Positions 1-5,860 of a DNA stretch of 10,606 nt are shown here, in pieces (position 1 is the stretch's first letter; every line of letters begins with the position of its first letter). A program made the translations under genes and the position numbers. The DNA comes from JANWHV01 sp035534995 (GTDB lineage: Bacteria; Chloroflexota; UBA5177; JANWHV01), in contig DATLQX010000221.1 in assembly GCA_035534995.1 (NCBI GenBank), positions 1 to 10,606 on the forward strand, given 5' to 3'. The notes beneath the pieces are model-generated. The model was given only the letters and a program-made list of their open reading frames with translations. It was not told the origin of the DNA and did not search any database.

Positions 1-519
1 CCACCGTCCCTGCCGTCGCCGGCTGATTTGCTGTATCCTCGCTTGCTCGCCGCGCGGCCCGTAGCCCACGCCCGCTACCCCGGCCGCCAGGGCCGTCCGC
101 TGCAACACGGTCTGGGCCGAACGCACCAGGGCGTTGGCCTGATGCTGGCGCCCCTGCATGTCGCGGAGAGTGATCAACACGTCCTGGCGGAGGGCGGCAA
201 GCGCCGACGCCTCGCGAGGAGGCAGCCGCTTCAGGAGCGCACTGATCGTCAAGGTTCCCCTCGGAACCCCAGGAGTGGGCAGGCGCCCGGTGAGCGCGTG
301 GATTATTTCCCGTTCCGCCGCCTGCCGTTCTCGCTCGGCTGCCTCTACCTGGCCCAGGGCCACGGTCTGCGCCGCCACGGCGGACTGGACGGCGGGGAAT
401 TCTCCCGCTACCAGGGCGCCGATCAGGCTTTCAAGGTGGGCCGAATAGGCATGGAACGCGTCGAGCTGCCGCCGCAGGGCCAGCAAGAGCCTATCGATGG
501 CCGGTACTCCACGAGCCAT
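1..519 (-). CDS. flgN: FlgN, flagellar export chaperone (3' end beyond the left edge)
   Basis: FlgN is the cytosolic chaperone that protects the hook-filament junction proteins FlgK and FlgL and hands them to the export gate. The frame is open for 173 codons from an ATG at 519 to the left edge with no stop, so the C-terminus is missing. The protein is almost all helical: an N-terminal helix (about residues 8-35), a Glu/Arg/Gln-rich helix (about 55-75), and a last helix with an N-A-L pattern followed by a GYGPRG segment, matching the small Tyr/Gly motif after the long helices of FlgN. The start lies 3 bases after the flgM stop and is preceded by GGGAG at 8 bases. Pairing with flgM is the standard arrangement, so flgK and flgL would be expected just outside the window. 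Family assignment rests on helix pattern and context, because FlgN sequences diverge strongly. Confidence 0.8.
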   Translation of the reverse strand, partial: MARGVPAIDRLLLALRRQLDAFHAYSAHLESLIGALVAGEFPAVQSAVAAQTVALGQVEAAERERQAAEREIIHALTGRLPTPGVPRGTLTISALLKRLPPREASALAALRQDVLITLRDMQGRQHQANALVRSAQTVLQRTALAAGVAGVGYGPRGEQARIQQISRRRQGRW

Positions 520-522
520 CTG

Positions 523-825
523 TTAGTCTCCCAGGTTCACTTGGCGGGTGAGGTGGCTTGCCAGTTTCTGGTCGTTCACGGAGTAGGCGCCCGATTGCAC
601 CTGCCCGCGCAGGCGGGTCACCAGATCGGCGCGGGTCTCCGGCGCGGACTGTACGGCGTCCAGGGCTTGCGCCTTGAGCCGGCCGGCGGCGGAAATGTCC
701 GCCCGATCGGGTTTCTGGGTTGCCGTGGTCTTGGGCTCAGCCGCCGTGGCGGAAGCCTGAGCCGATTGGTTTTGCTTCCGATAGAGTTCCCGTGCTTGCT
801 GAGCCGCGCCGTTGTGTATCTTCAT
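523..825 (-). CDS. flgM: FlgM, anti-sigma-28 factor
   Basis: FlgM binds the flagellar sigma factor and keeps it off promoters until the hook-basal body is complete, when FlgM is secreted through the export gate. The protein is 100 residues, the usual size. The N-terminal half is Gln/Ala/Ser-rich and looks disordered, as in known FlgM. The C-terminal half carries the conserved signature: DRADISAAGRL at about 40-50, then a segment with GAYSVNDQKLASHL at about 79-92, which corresponds to the sigma-binding helices. I chose the ATG at 825 because FlgM proteins typically begin MKI and GGTGG lies 5 bases upstream; a GTG at 834 would add only three residues. A sigma-28-type promoter lies 62 bases or more upstream, and flgN follows after 3 bases. 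The target sigma gene is in the same cluster at 3611-4402. Confidence 0.92.
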   Translation of the reverse strand: MKIHNGAAQQARELYRKQNQSAQASATAAEPKTTATQKPDRADISAAGRLKAQALDAVQSAPETRADLVTRLRGQVQSGAYSVNDQKLASHLTRQVNLGD

Positions 826-872
826 GCTCACCACCCATCACCTTCTCGGCCACCACCAAAAGGCATGTTCGC

Positions 873-886
873 TGTATCTAGATACA
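873..886. promoter_or_regulatory. 14-base perfect palindrome next to the flgM promoter (candidate operator)
   Basis: The sequence TGTATCTAGATACA is a perfect 14-base palindrome. On the minus strand it directly follows the -10 box of the predicted sigma-28 promoter, so it would cover the transcription start. It contains the rare tetranucleotide CTAG at its centre. With the next base the minus strand reads ATGT-N8-ACAG, one base off the ATGT-N8-ACAT pattern described for PadR-type repressors; that family match is inference only. A protein bound here would compete with RNA polymerase for the flgM promoter. Confidence 0.45.
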
Positions 887-913
887 TATTCGGCTGCTCT
901 CCGCCATTCTTTA
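887..913 (-). promoter_or_regulatory. Sigma-28 (FliA/SigD) promoter for flgM-flgN
   Basis: On the minus strand, TAAAGAAT (913-906) is followed by 11 bases and then GCCGAATA (894-887). The flagellar sigma-28 consensus is TAAAGTTT-N11-GCCGATAA, so spacing is exact and each box matches 6 of 8 positions, including TAAAG and GCCGA. The promoter begins 18 bases past the stop of the upstream rod gene, and transcription would start near 880, giving a leader of about 55 bases before flgM. Having flgM under sigma-28 control is the classical feedback design in enteric bacteria and Bacillus. Confidence 0.75.
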
Positions 914-931
914 GAGGGGTGGGGGACGAAA

Positions 932-1705
932 TTAGCGGGTTTGTAGTGAAATGGTACTATTGACAAGCGAGTCGAGGGCTTGCAGGGCCTTGGTGTTCAA
1001 CTCGAACATGCGCTGTTCCTGGATCAGGTCCACCATCTCCTTGCCCAAATCCACCGTCGAGCCCAATTGGTAGCCGCTCATGACCTTGATCTCCGCGCCG
1101 GCGTTCCGGGTTTGCGGGCGTCCGGAGCTGAGGGTCTCGGTGTAGAGGCCGCCACCCTGAGCCAGCAGATTGGCCGGGGCGGCGAAGGTCGCGATCTCCG
1201 GCTTCCCCAGGGTAACAGTCTGCCCGGTTCGGCTCGTGCCCACCAGCGTGCCGCTGCTGTCGGCGGCCACCCCGCTCACCCCGGCCGGCACCTGAATCGG
1301 CGGTACGATGGGGAGCCCCGCAGCCGTCAGCACCTTCCCATCCGGCTGGACGTGGAGACTGAGCTGGCTCGTGTAGGCCAATTGGCCGGATGCCTGGCGC
1401 ACCACGAAGTAGCCCGGACCCATAATCGCCAGGTCGAGCGGATTCCCGGTTTGGGTCAGGGGCGCCTGCACCGTGCTCCGCTCCACCGAGGCGGGCGCCG
1501 TGCCCATCCCCACGTTGGTGGCGGCCGAGGCAACGCTCCCGTTGTTCTGGTCGCCAATCTCGGCCTGGGAGGGGAGAGCGCCCAACACCCCGGTTACCGC
1601 TTCGTAGCCGCTGGTATTGACATTGGCAATATTGTTCCCTGTTATGTCGAGTTGATATTCGGCGCCCCGCATTCCGGTCGCGGGCACGCCATACAGACTA
1701 TCCAT
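932..1705 (-). CDS. FlgF/FlgG-family flagellar rod protein, second copy
   Basis: A 257-residue rod or hook-basal body protein that would be exported and polymerise in the periplasmic or cell-wall part of the axial structure. The N-terminal rod signature NNIANVNTSGYEA is at about 24-36, and the C-terminal helix (about 220-257) has the EMVDLIQEQRMFELNTKAL pattern shared by FlgG, FlgE and relatives. The middle has the Asn-Pro-Leu-Asp-Leu / GPGYFVV motif of the FlgF/FlgG core domain. Length is typical of FlgG (about 260). The start ATG is 7 bases after the stop of the preceding paralogue, with a weak GGTGG about 12 bases upstream, suggesting coupled translation. It is less like the textbook FlgF/G C-terminus than its neighbour. 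FlgG is the more likely identity by C-terminal pattern and position after a FlgF-like gene; FlhO/FlhP-type naming would fit equally. Confidence 0.88.
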   Translation of the reverse strand: MDSLYGVPATGMRGAEYQLDITGNNIANVNTSGYEAVTGVLGALPSQAEIGDQNNGSVASAATNVGMGTAPASVERSTVQAPLTQTGNPLDLAIMGPGYFVVRQASGQLAYTSQLSLHVQPDGKVLTAAGLPIVPPIQVPAGVSGVAADSSGTLVGTSRTGQTVTLGKPEIATFAAPANLLAQGGGLYTETLSSGRPQTRNAGAEIKVMSGYQLGSTVDLGKEMVDLIQEQRMFELNTKALQALDSLVNSTISLQTR

Positions 1706-1712
1706 CGCTGGT

Positions 1713-2477
1713 CTATCCCACCTTTCCGAGATCCGTCACCGCCAGGCCCATCGTATTGTCCTGCATCTGCAGCATCTGGGCATCCGCCTGATAGGCCCGC
1801 TGGGCCGACAGCATGGCGGTCGTCTGGGTGGTCATGTCCACGTTGGAAGTCTCCAGATAGCCCTGCACCACCGCCGTGTTGGGGGCATTGGCGGCCAGGG
1901 CCGTGCTGGGACCACTGAAGTAGCCGTTGCCGACATCGGTGAGCGGTTGTCCCGCCGCGACGTTGGCCAGGCCGACCCGTATTCCCGGCTTGCCATTGAC
2001 GATCAAGTTGCCGGCGCGGTCGAACGTCACCGTCCCCGCGGGGACGGTGACGGCGGCCCCTCCCGCGTCGAGGAGCGGATACCCCTCCACCGTTTGCAGT
2101 TGGCCATTCGCGGCCCGATGAAAGTTCCCGTTGCGGGTGAGGAGCGTTTGGTTCCCCGCTTGCACACGGAAAAAGCCATTCCCCACCACCATCAAGTCCA
2201 GGGGCGAACCGGTATACTTGGGGGCGCCCTGGGCCAGATTGAGGCCGTAGTCCTTGACCGTGGGGGCGTAGCCAAAGTTGCCGACCGTGGTTTCGGCCCC
2301 GGCCACCCCGTTCAGGTCACCGGCGGTGCTGGACAGCACTCTGGTGAAGTCCTGAAGGACTGACGATTTTTCCTTGAAGCCGGGGGTCTGGAGATTGGAG
2401 AGGTTATCGGAGATGTTGTTTTCGGTGTTGAACTCGGCGTACATAGCTGCCGCCGAACTATAGATTCCCGTGTCCAC
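1713..2477 (-). CDS. FlgF/FlgG-family flagellar rod protein, first copy
   Basis: A 254-residue flagellar rod protein. The N-terminus begins MDTGIYSSAAAM, like FlgF, and carries the rod motif NLSNLQTPGFK at about 25-35. The core motif SPLDLMVVGNGFFRV sits around residues 91-105, and the C-terminus has the classic GYLETSNVDMTTQ motif followed by AQRAYQADAQMLQMQD. The start is GTG at 2477, preceded by AGGGAGG at 6 bases, a strong ribosome binding site that decides the start. It lies 24 bases after the RskA-like gene and 7 bases before its paralogue, so the pair would build adjacent rod segments. FlgF is the better guess from the N-terminus, but the FlgF/FlgG split cannot be fixed by eye. Confidence 0.9.
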   Translation of the reverse strand: MDTGIYSSAAAMYAEFNTENNISDNLSNLQTPGFKEKSSVLQDFTRVLSSTAGDLNGVAGAETTVGNFGYAPTVKDYGLNLAQGAPKYTGSPLDLMVVGNGFFRVQAGNQTLLTRNGNFHRAANGQLQTVEGYPLLDAGGAAVTVPAGTVTFDRAGNLIVNGKPGIRVGLANVAAGQPLTDVGNGYFSGPSTALAANAPNTAVVQGYLETSNVDMTTQTTAMLSAQRAYQADAQMLQMQDNTMGLAVTDLGKVG

Positions 2478-2501
2478 CGGCAGCCTCCCTTGACGAATCC
2501 T

Positions 2502-3143
2502 TCATTTTTCACCCTTCGTTCCCGACATGCCGGGACCGCCGCCGGTCTGGGGCAGCGCCACCACCTGGAACGGAGCCCTGGCGTGGCCATCCCGCGCCGT
2601 CTCGCTGCTTTTAGTTACGGCGGAGTTGGTCCCGCCCTGACCTGGTGTGGAGCCGGCCGGTTGGCTCGGGGCCAGCATATACCCGCTCAATGAACGCTGG
2701 CTGCCGGGCCGGTTGCGCGGGTCACCGGGGTGGGTCACCGCGATGAGCACCATATTGGCGTGAGGGGGCAGGGTGCCGGGAAGGTAGGTATCGATGTAGG
2801 CATCGCCGGCATCGTTCGTATTGAACGAGGCGAGACGAAGCGAGGCGCCGGTGGCCGAGTTCATCACCCACCAGGTATAGGTATCACCGTTTGCCAGGCG
2901 CGGCAGGAAATGGAGTGAAAGCTCGGCCACCCCTTCCTGAGGCCACACGGTCGCGGTGCCCCGCACGTTGGTTGGACCCCAGTTGGAGAGTCCATGGAGG
3001 TAGCTCAGCGGCACCCGGAGTCCGCGTTCCTCCGCGTTGACGCTTGTGGGCGAGGTTTGGCGGGCCAGGGCGAAACCTACCCCGCTCCCCAGGAGGATTC
3101 CCAGCCCTATGTGCGCGATCGTTGGCAGTCTTTTCCCTGGCAT
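2502..3143 (-). CDS. Exported/membrane-anchored protein with RskA-like domain and LPQTG motif
   Basis: Not a known flagellar protein. The 213-residue product has one hydrophobic N-terminal segment (about 9-28) after a KR pair, reading as an uncleaved anchor or signal peptide. Residues about 55-150 form a beta-rich domain resembling the extracytoplasmic C-terminal domain of anti-sigma-K factor RskA: a YTWWVMNSATGA stretch (89-100), a Gly/Asp turn at 110-115 and LIAVTHPGDP (133-142), which corresponds to the xxAVTxEPxGG segment of RskA. No zinc-binding anti-sigma domain precedes it. A Gly/Ser/Thr-rich linker leads to LPQTG at 197-201, followed by only 12 residues and no hydrophobic tail. ATG at 3143 has GGAG 6 bases upstream. 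It sits between the sigma-28 block and the rod genes, 18 bases after the preceding stop. Role unknown; a surface or signalling part tied to flagella is inference. Confidence 0.7.
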   Translation of the reverse strand: MPGKRLPTIAHIGLGILLGSGVGFALARQTSPTSVNAEERGLRVPLSYLHGLSNWGPTNVRGTATVWPQEGVAELSLHFLPRLANGDTYTWWVMNSATGASLRLASFNTNDAGDAYIDTYLPGTLPPHANMVLIAVTHPGDPRNRPGSQRSLSGYMLAPSQPAGSTPGQGGTNSAVTKSSETARDGHARAPFQVVALPQTGGGPGMSGTKGEK

Positions 3144-3161
3144 CGCTCTCTCCCCAGTCGG

Positions 3162-3608
3162 CTAGGCGCTCCGCGCGGCCTGGCTTACCAGTTTCCGCTG
3201 AATGGCAATGCCCAGCGGATCCATGCCGCGCTCGCGCGCCAGATCCTGGTCACTCACCGGGTTCTCGGGGTCGCTCGGCCCTCCCTCGGGCGCCGAGGGG
3301 CGCGCGGGGAGGGGCGGCGGAGCGACCGCGGTCACCCGCACCGCCATGTCGGCGGCCGGCTTCCCCGCTCGCGCGCGGCGCGGTTTGGCGGCCTGCGTCT
3401 CCAGGACTGCTTGCTGGGCCGAGAGCCTGGCGGCCATGGCGGCACCCATGTGGTGCGCCTCGCGGGCCACGTCCAGCACCTGCGCCGCCGTGGTGGTTGA
3501 ACGGATTTCCAGCTTTCTCACCCGGCGCAGAAGGCGGGCAATGAGGCCAAAGGCCCCCAAAAGACCGGCGGCCTCCACGGCCGGGATCACGCTCAGCAGT
3601 GACGTCAT
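3162..3608 (-). CDS. Membrane-anchored coiled-coil protein in the SwrB/YlxL position
   Basis: A 148-residue protein not assigned to a family by sequence. It has an N-terminal membrane segment (about 7-27), a basic RRVRK patch facing the cytosol, a long helix likely to form a coiled coil (about 32-75), a Pro/Ala-rich linker (about 76-118), and a short C-terminal helical motif (about 119-142) with ERGMDPLGIAIQRKL. In Bacillus, SwrB/YlxL directly follows sigD, has one N-terminal membrane segment plus a coiled coil and a short C-terminal helical motif, and promotes flagellar basal-body assembly. Here the gene follows the sigma-28 gene with 2 bases between stop and start, and its GGGAG site lies inside the end of the sigma gene. 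Position and architecture agree with SwrB; clear residue identity was not seen, so homology is open. Confidence 0.75.
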   Translation of the reverse strand: MTSLLSVIPAVEAAGLLGAFGLIARLLRRVRKLEIRSTTTAAQVLDVAREAHHMGAAMAARLSAQQAVLETQAAKPRRARAGKPAADMAVRVTAVAPPPLPARPSAPEGGPSDPENPVSDQDLARERGMDPLGIAIQRKLVSQAARSA

Positions 3609-3610
3609 GA

Positions 3611-4402
3611 TTACGCTCCCTTTCTCAGGCTATCCCGGCCTGTTTCGATGCCTATGTAGACGCGGATGCGCATAATCGCGCGGGCGTGCAATTGCCAGAC
3701 GCGCGATTCCGAGATTTCCAGAACCTGGCCGATTTCCTTCAGAGTCAGTGATTGCTCATAATAGAGAGACAACACGAGCCGCTCGCGCTCTTCCAGGTGG
3801 CGGAGGGCCTCCAGCACTTGGGCGTGCAGTTCGGCCTGCTCGAGCGCCTGGCTGGGGCCTGGATCGTCGTCCGCGATGCTGTCGATCAGCATGGCGCCAG
3901 GCTCTTCACCGTCCGAGGCGCGCATCGGCCGCTGCAAGGAAACCATGGTGGTGACTGCATCGGCCATGGCCCGGTGGAGTTGGGTAAGCGAAAGACCAAG
4001 GGCCTCGGCCACCTCCTCGTCGGCTGGTGGGCGCCCCAGGCTTTCCTCCAGTTCGGCGAACGTTCTCTGGATATCACGGGCCCGTTTCCGGGCAGTGCGG
4101 GGAACCCAATCGGTAGCGCGGAGGGCGTCGATCACGCTGCCGCGGATCCGTTCGGCGGCGAAACCCTCGAAGCTGGTGCCCAGGCTGGGATTGAAACGAT
4201 CCACCGCTTCAATCAGGCCGATGGCGCCGTAGCCCAGGAGGTCGTCACGGTCAAGCGCCTGAGGCAAAATCACCATGAGGCGCCCAACCACCTGGCGCAC
4301 CAACGGAGCATGCCGCACGATCATCCGTTCGCGCTCCGCCGCGCTAAAGGCACAGGGCGGTCGACGTACCTGCTCGGGTGCTTTGCTCAACAACGCCGCC
4401 AT
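3611..4402 (-). CDS. fliA: Flagellar RNA polymerase sigma factor, sigma-28 (FliA/WhiG/SigD family)
   Basis: This directs RNA polymerase to late flagellar promoters such as the one at 887-913. The 263-residue protein has sigma region 2 at about 29-100, with DRDDLLGYGAIGLIEAVDRF (51-70), the stretch FEGFAAERIRGSVIDALR (78-95) typical of the FliA group, and DWVPR at 98-102. Region 3 follows (about 105-155, with the GRPP-x-DEEVAEALG pattern), and region 4 at about 195-248 contains the helix-turn-helix SLTLKEIGQVLEISESRVWQ (218-237). The lack of region 1.1 and the length fit the sigma-28 subgroup. ATG at 4402 has GGAGG 6 bases upstream. FlgM, its predicted inhibitor, is encoded in the same cluster. 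The sporulation sigma WhiG is the nearest alternative in the same subgroup, but the flagellar context argues against it. Confidence 0.95.
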   Translation of the reverse strand: MAALLSKAPEQVRRPPCAFSAAERERMIVRHAPLVRQVVGRLMVILPQALDRDDLLGYGAIGLIEAVDRFNPSLGTSFEGFAAERIRGSVIDALRATDWVPRTARKRARDIQRTFAELEESLGRPPADEEVAEALGLSLTQLHRAMADAVTTMVSLQRPMRASDGEEPGAMLIDSIADDDPGPSQALEQAELHAQVLEALRHLEERERLVLSLYYEQSLTLKEIGQVLEISESRVWQLHARAIMRIRVYIGIETGRDSLRKGA

Positions 4403-4445
4403 TATTTTCCTCCGTCATTGGGGGCGTGACCGCCGCCGTGATCGA

Positions 4446-4721
4446 CTATGCCTGCCCCTTTGCCATGGGTTCGCCGCCGGCAGTCGCTGTCGGCACACCC
4501 TCCATCCGGGCCGCCGAGAGTTGCCGCGTCTTGGTGGCGGCGTCGTCAAGAATGTGGACCAACCCCAGACCGCCGGCGACCAGAATCAGACAGGCCGCGC
4601 CCGCCTTCACGTAGACATCCATACCGCCCGCGCCTTGCATTTGCGCGGTGATCGCCACGCCAAAGAACACCGCCGTGGCGAGATAGACGATTCCCTGCCG
4701 TACCTTGAGTGTCAGCACCAC
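4446..4721 (-). CDS. Small two-helix membrane protein between flhF and sigma-28
   Basis: A 91-residue protein I do not recognise. It has two predicted membrane helices (about 10-29 and 38-58) joined by a short Gly-rich loop with Asp35, then a polar Ala/Thr/Gly-rich tail of about 30 residues. The reading starts at GTG 4721 or at the next codon, GTG 4718. It overlaps the end of flhF by 10 bases, and its ribosome site AAGGG lies within the Lys-Lys-Lys-Gly codons of flhF, which implies coupled translation. In most flagellar clusters the MinD-like ATPase gene flhG occupies this place, and nothing here resembles an ATPase. Tight packing on both sides makes a real gene likely; the function cannot be read from the sequence. 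Confidence 0.7.
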   Translation of the reverse strand: MVLTLKVRQGIVYLATAVFFGVAITAQMQGAGGMDVYVKAGAACLILVAGGLGLVHILDDAATKTRQLSAARMEGVPTATAGGEPMAKGQA

Positions 4722-5860
4722 ACACGTCCCTTCTTCTTCTGGGCATTCACCGCGCCAACCGCGCTCCGGACGATCTGAGCCAGATCGAGGGCGGGGATCG
4801 GATCAAGGAGATTGGGGCCCGAGGCCACCAGGCCCACCGGCTGACGTTGGCCGGCCAGGGCCGAGACCACGGGCAGGAGATTGCGCGTCTCGGTTGCCTT
4901 GCAGAGCGCGGCGAGCGGGGCGCGGGCGATCCGGTTCGCGGTAACCAGGAGTTCGGTCAGATCATCGGCCTGGGCCGTGGCCGGGAGGCATAGCACATTC
5001 CGCGCGGTGGGCAATTGCCAACTCCAGGCATTGCGCTGGCGGTCCACCCCGCCGCTCGGCGACCAACCGGCCGCCTCGATTAACAGCAACATGTCGTAGC
5101 CGCAGCGCGATTGCAGCGCTCGTAACTCCTGCGGGGTATAGCAATTGATCACCTGGAAGCCGAAGACGCCGCCGATCGCCTGCATCTGCGCCGCCGCCCC
5201 CAGCCGTTCCCCCTCGGTATTGACCAGAATCACCTCGCGCTGCCCGCGTTGCGCGGCGGCCATGGCGAGCTGCGCGATCAACACGCTCTTCCCCGCGCCG
5301 CCCGGGCCGCTAATAAGATAGGATCCGCTCAACGGACCCTCGGCGGGGATGAGGGAATCGCCCTCGATGCGGAGGAGGATCTGCTCCACCAGAGCCAGGC
5401 GGGCATCCTGATCGCTGGTCAGAACCTGGCTGCCGAACTCGGAGACGATCTCGGCCAGCAGTTCGGAGACCAGGTTGGACGGCATCCCCCTGGCGGTCAG
5501 TTCGCGGGAGAGCGGACGGAGGGGTGCCAGGTGCTGCTCCATGTCCCCGCTCGACAAGGCAGCGGGGGGAACATAGACTGGGGTGGCGACCGGAGTCTTC
5601 AGGAACGGGCGCTGAGTGGGGTTCGGGCTCGCGGCGGGGACCGCCGTGGCGCCCGAGGGCGGCGTGGCATAGGCGCGTCTGGCCACTGAGCCACGGCTGA
5701 GCAGCCCCTCGCGGGGAGGCGCCGCCGGCACGGTGGGCGGGGGCGTGGACCTGGCGGGGGCGGTGAGGGAGCGGAACACGGCGGGCCGGACGCGGGCTAC
5801 CCCCGGCGCCACGGCGTCGGCGAATTCTCGCGGCGTGTAATTATCTGGCGGCAAGTTCAA
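4712..5860 (-). CDS. flhF: Divergent FlhF (SRP-type GTPase fold with degenerate G motifs)
   Basis: FlhF is the signal-recognition-particle-type GTPase that sets flagellar position and number, and this gene sits just after flhA as flhF usually does. The 382 residues start with a Pro/Ala-rich linker (about 30-105), then an N-domain-like helical part (about 108-170), then the G domain. G1 is intact: GPGGAGKS at 185-192. The G2 region is NTEGERLGAAAQM (214-226), keeping the R-x-GA-x-xQ of the normal DTYRIGAxEQL but not its Asp. The G3 motif DTAGR is EAAGW (262-266), and the G4 motif TKLDE is CKATE (320-324), so the two aspartates expected for Mg-water and guanine contact are absent. The C-terminal GPNLLDPIPALD (348-359) matches the closing motif with its Gly and Pro. 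The start is TTG at 5860, overlapping flhA by 20 bases, with GGAAGGA about 10 bases upstream. A different P-loop ATPase is the alternative. Confidence 0.75.
   Translation of the reverse strand: MNLPPDNYTPREFADAVAPGVARVRPAVFRSLTAPARSTPPPTVPAAPPREGLLSRGSVARRAYATPPSGATAVPAASPNPTQRPFLKTPVATPVYVPPAALSSGDMEQHLAPLRPLSRELTARGMPSNLVSELLAEIVSEFGSQVLTSDQDARLALVEQILLRIEGDSLIPAEGPLSGSYLISGPGGAGKSVLIAQLAMAAAQRGQREVILVNTEGERLGAAAQMQAIGGVFGFQVINCYTPQELRALQSRCGYDMLLLIEAAGWSPSGGVDRQRNAWSWQLPTARNVLCLPATAQADDLTELLVTANRIARAPLAALCKATETRNLLPVVSALAGQRQPVGLVASGPNLLDPIPALDLAQIVRSAVGAVNAQKKKGRVWC

Noticed and set aside
826..834. GTG start at 834 for flgM
   Set aside because: FlgM proteins typically begin MKI, matching the ATG at 825. 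The three extra residues add nothing.
28..963. 311-residue plus-strand open frame across flgN and flgM
   Set aside because: It has shadow-like composition and no recognisable domain, and runs through flgM and the sigma-28 promoter region on the opposite strand.
980..1918. 312-residue plus-strand open frame opposite the rod genes
   Set aside because: It lies antisense to two well-supported rod genes, and its Gly/Arg/His-rich translation carries no motif.
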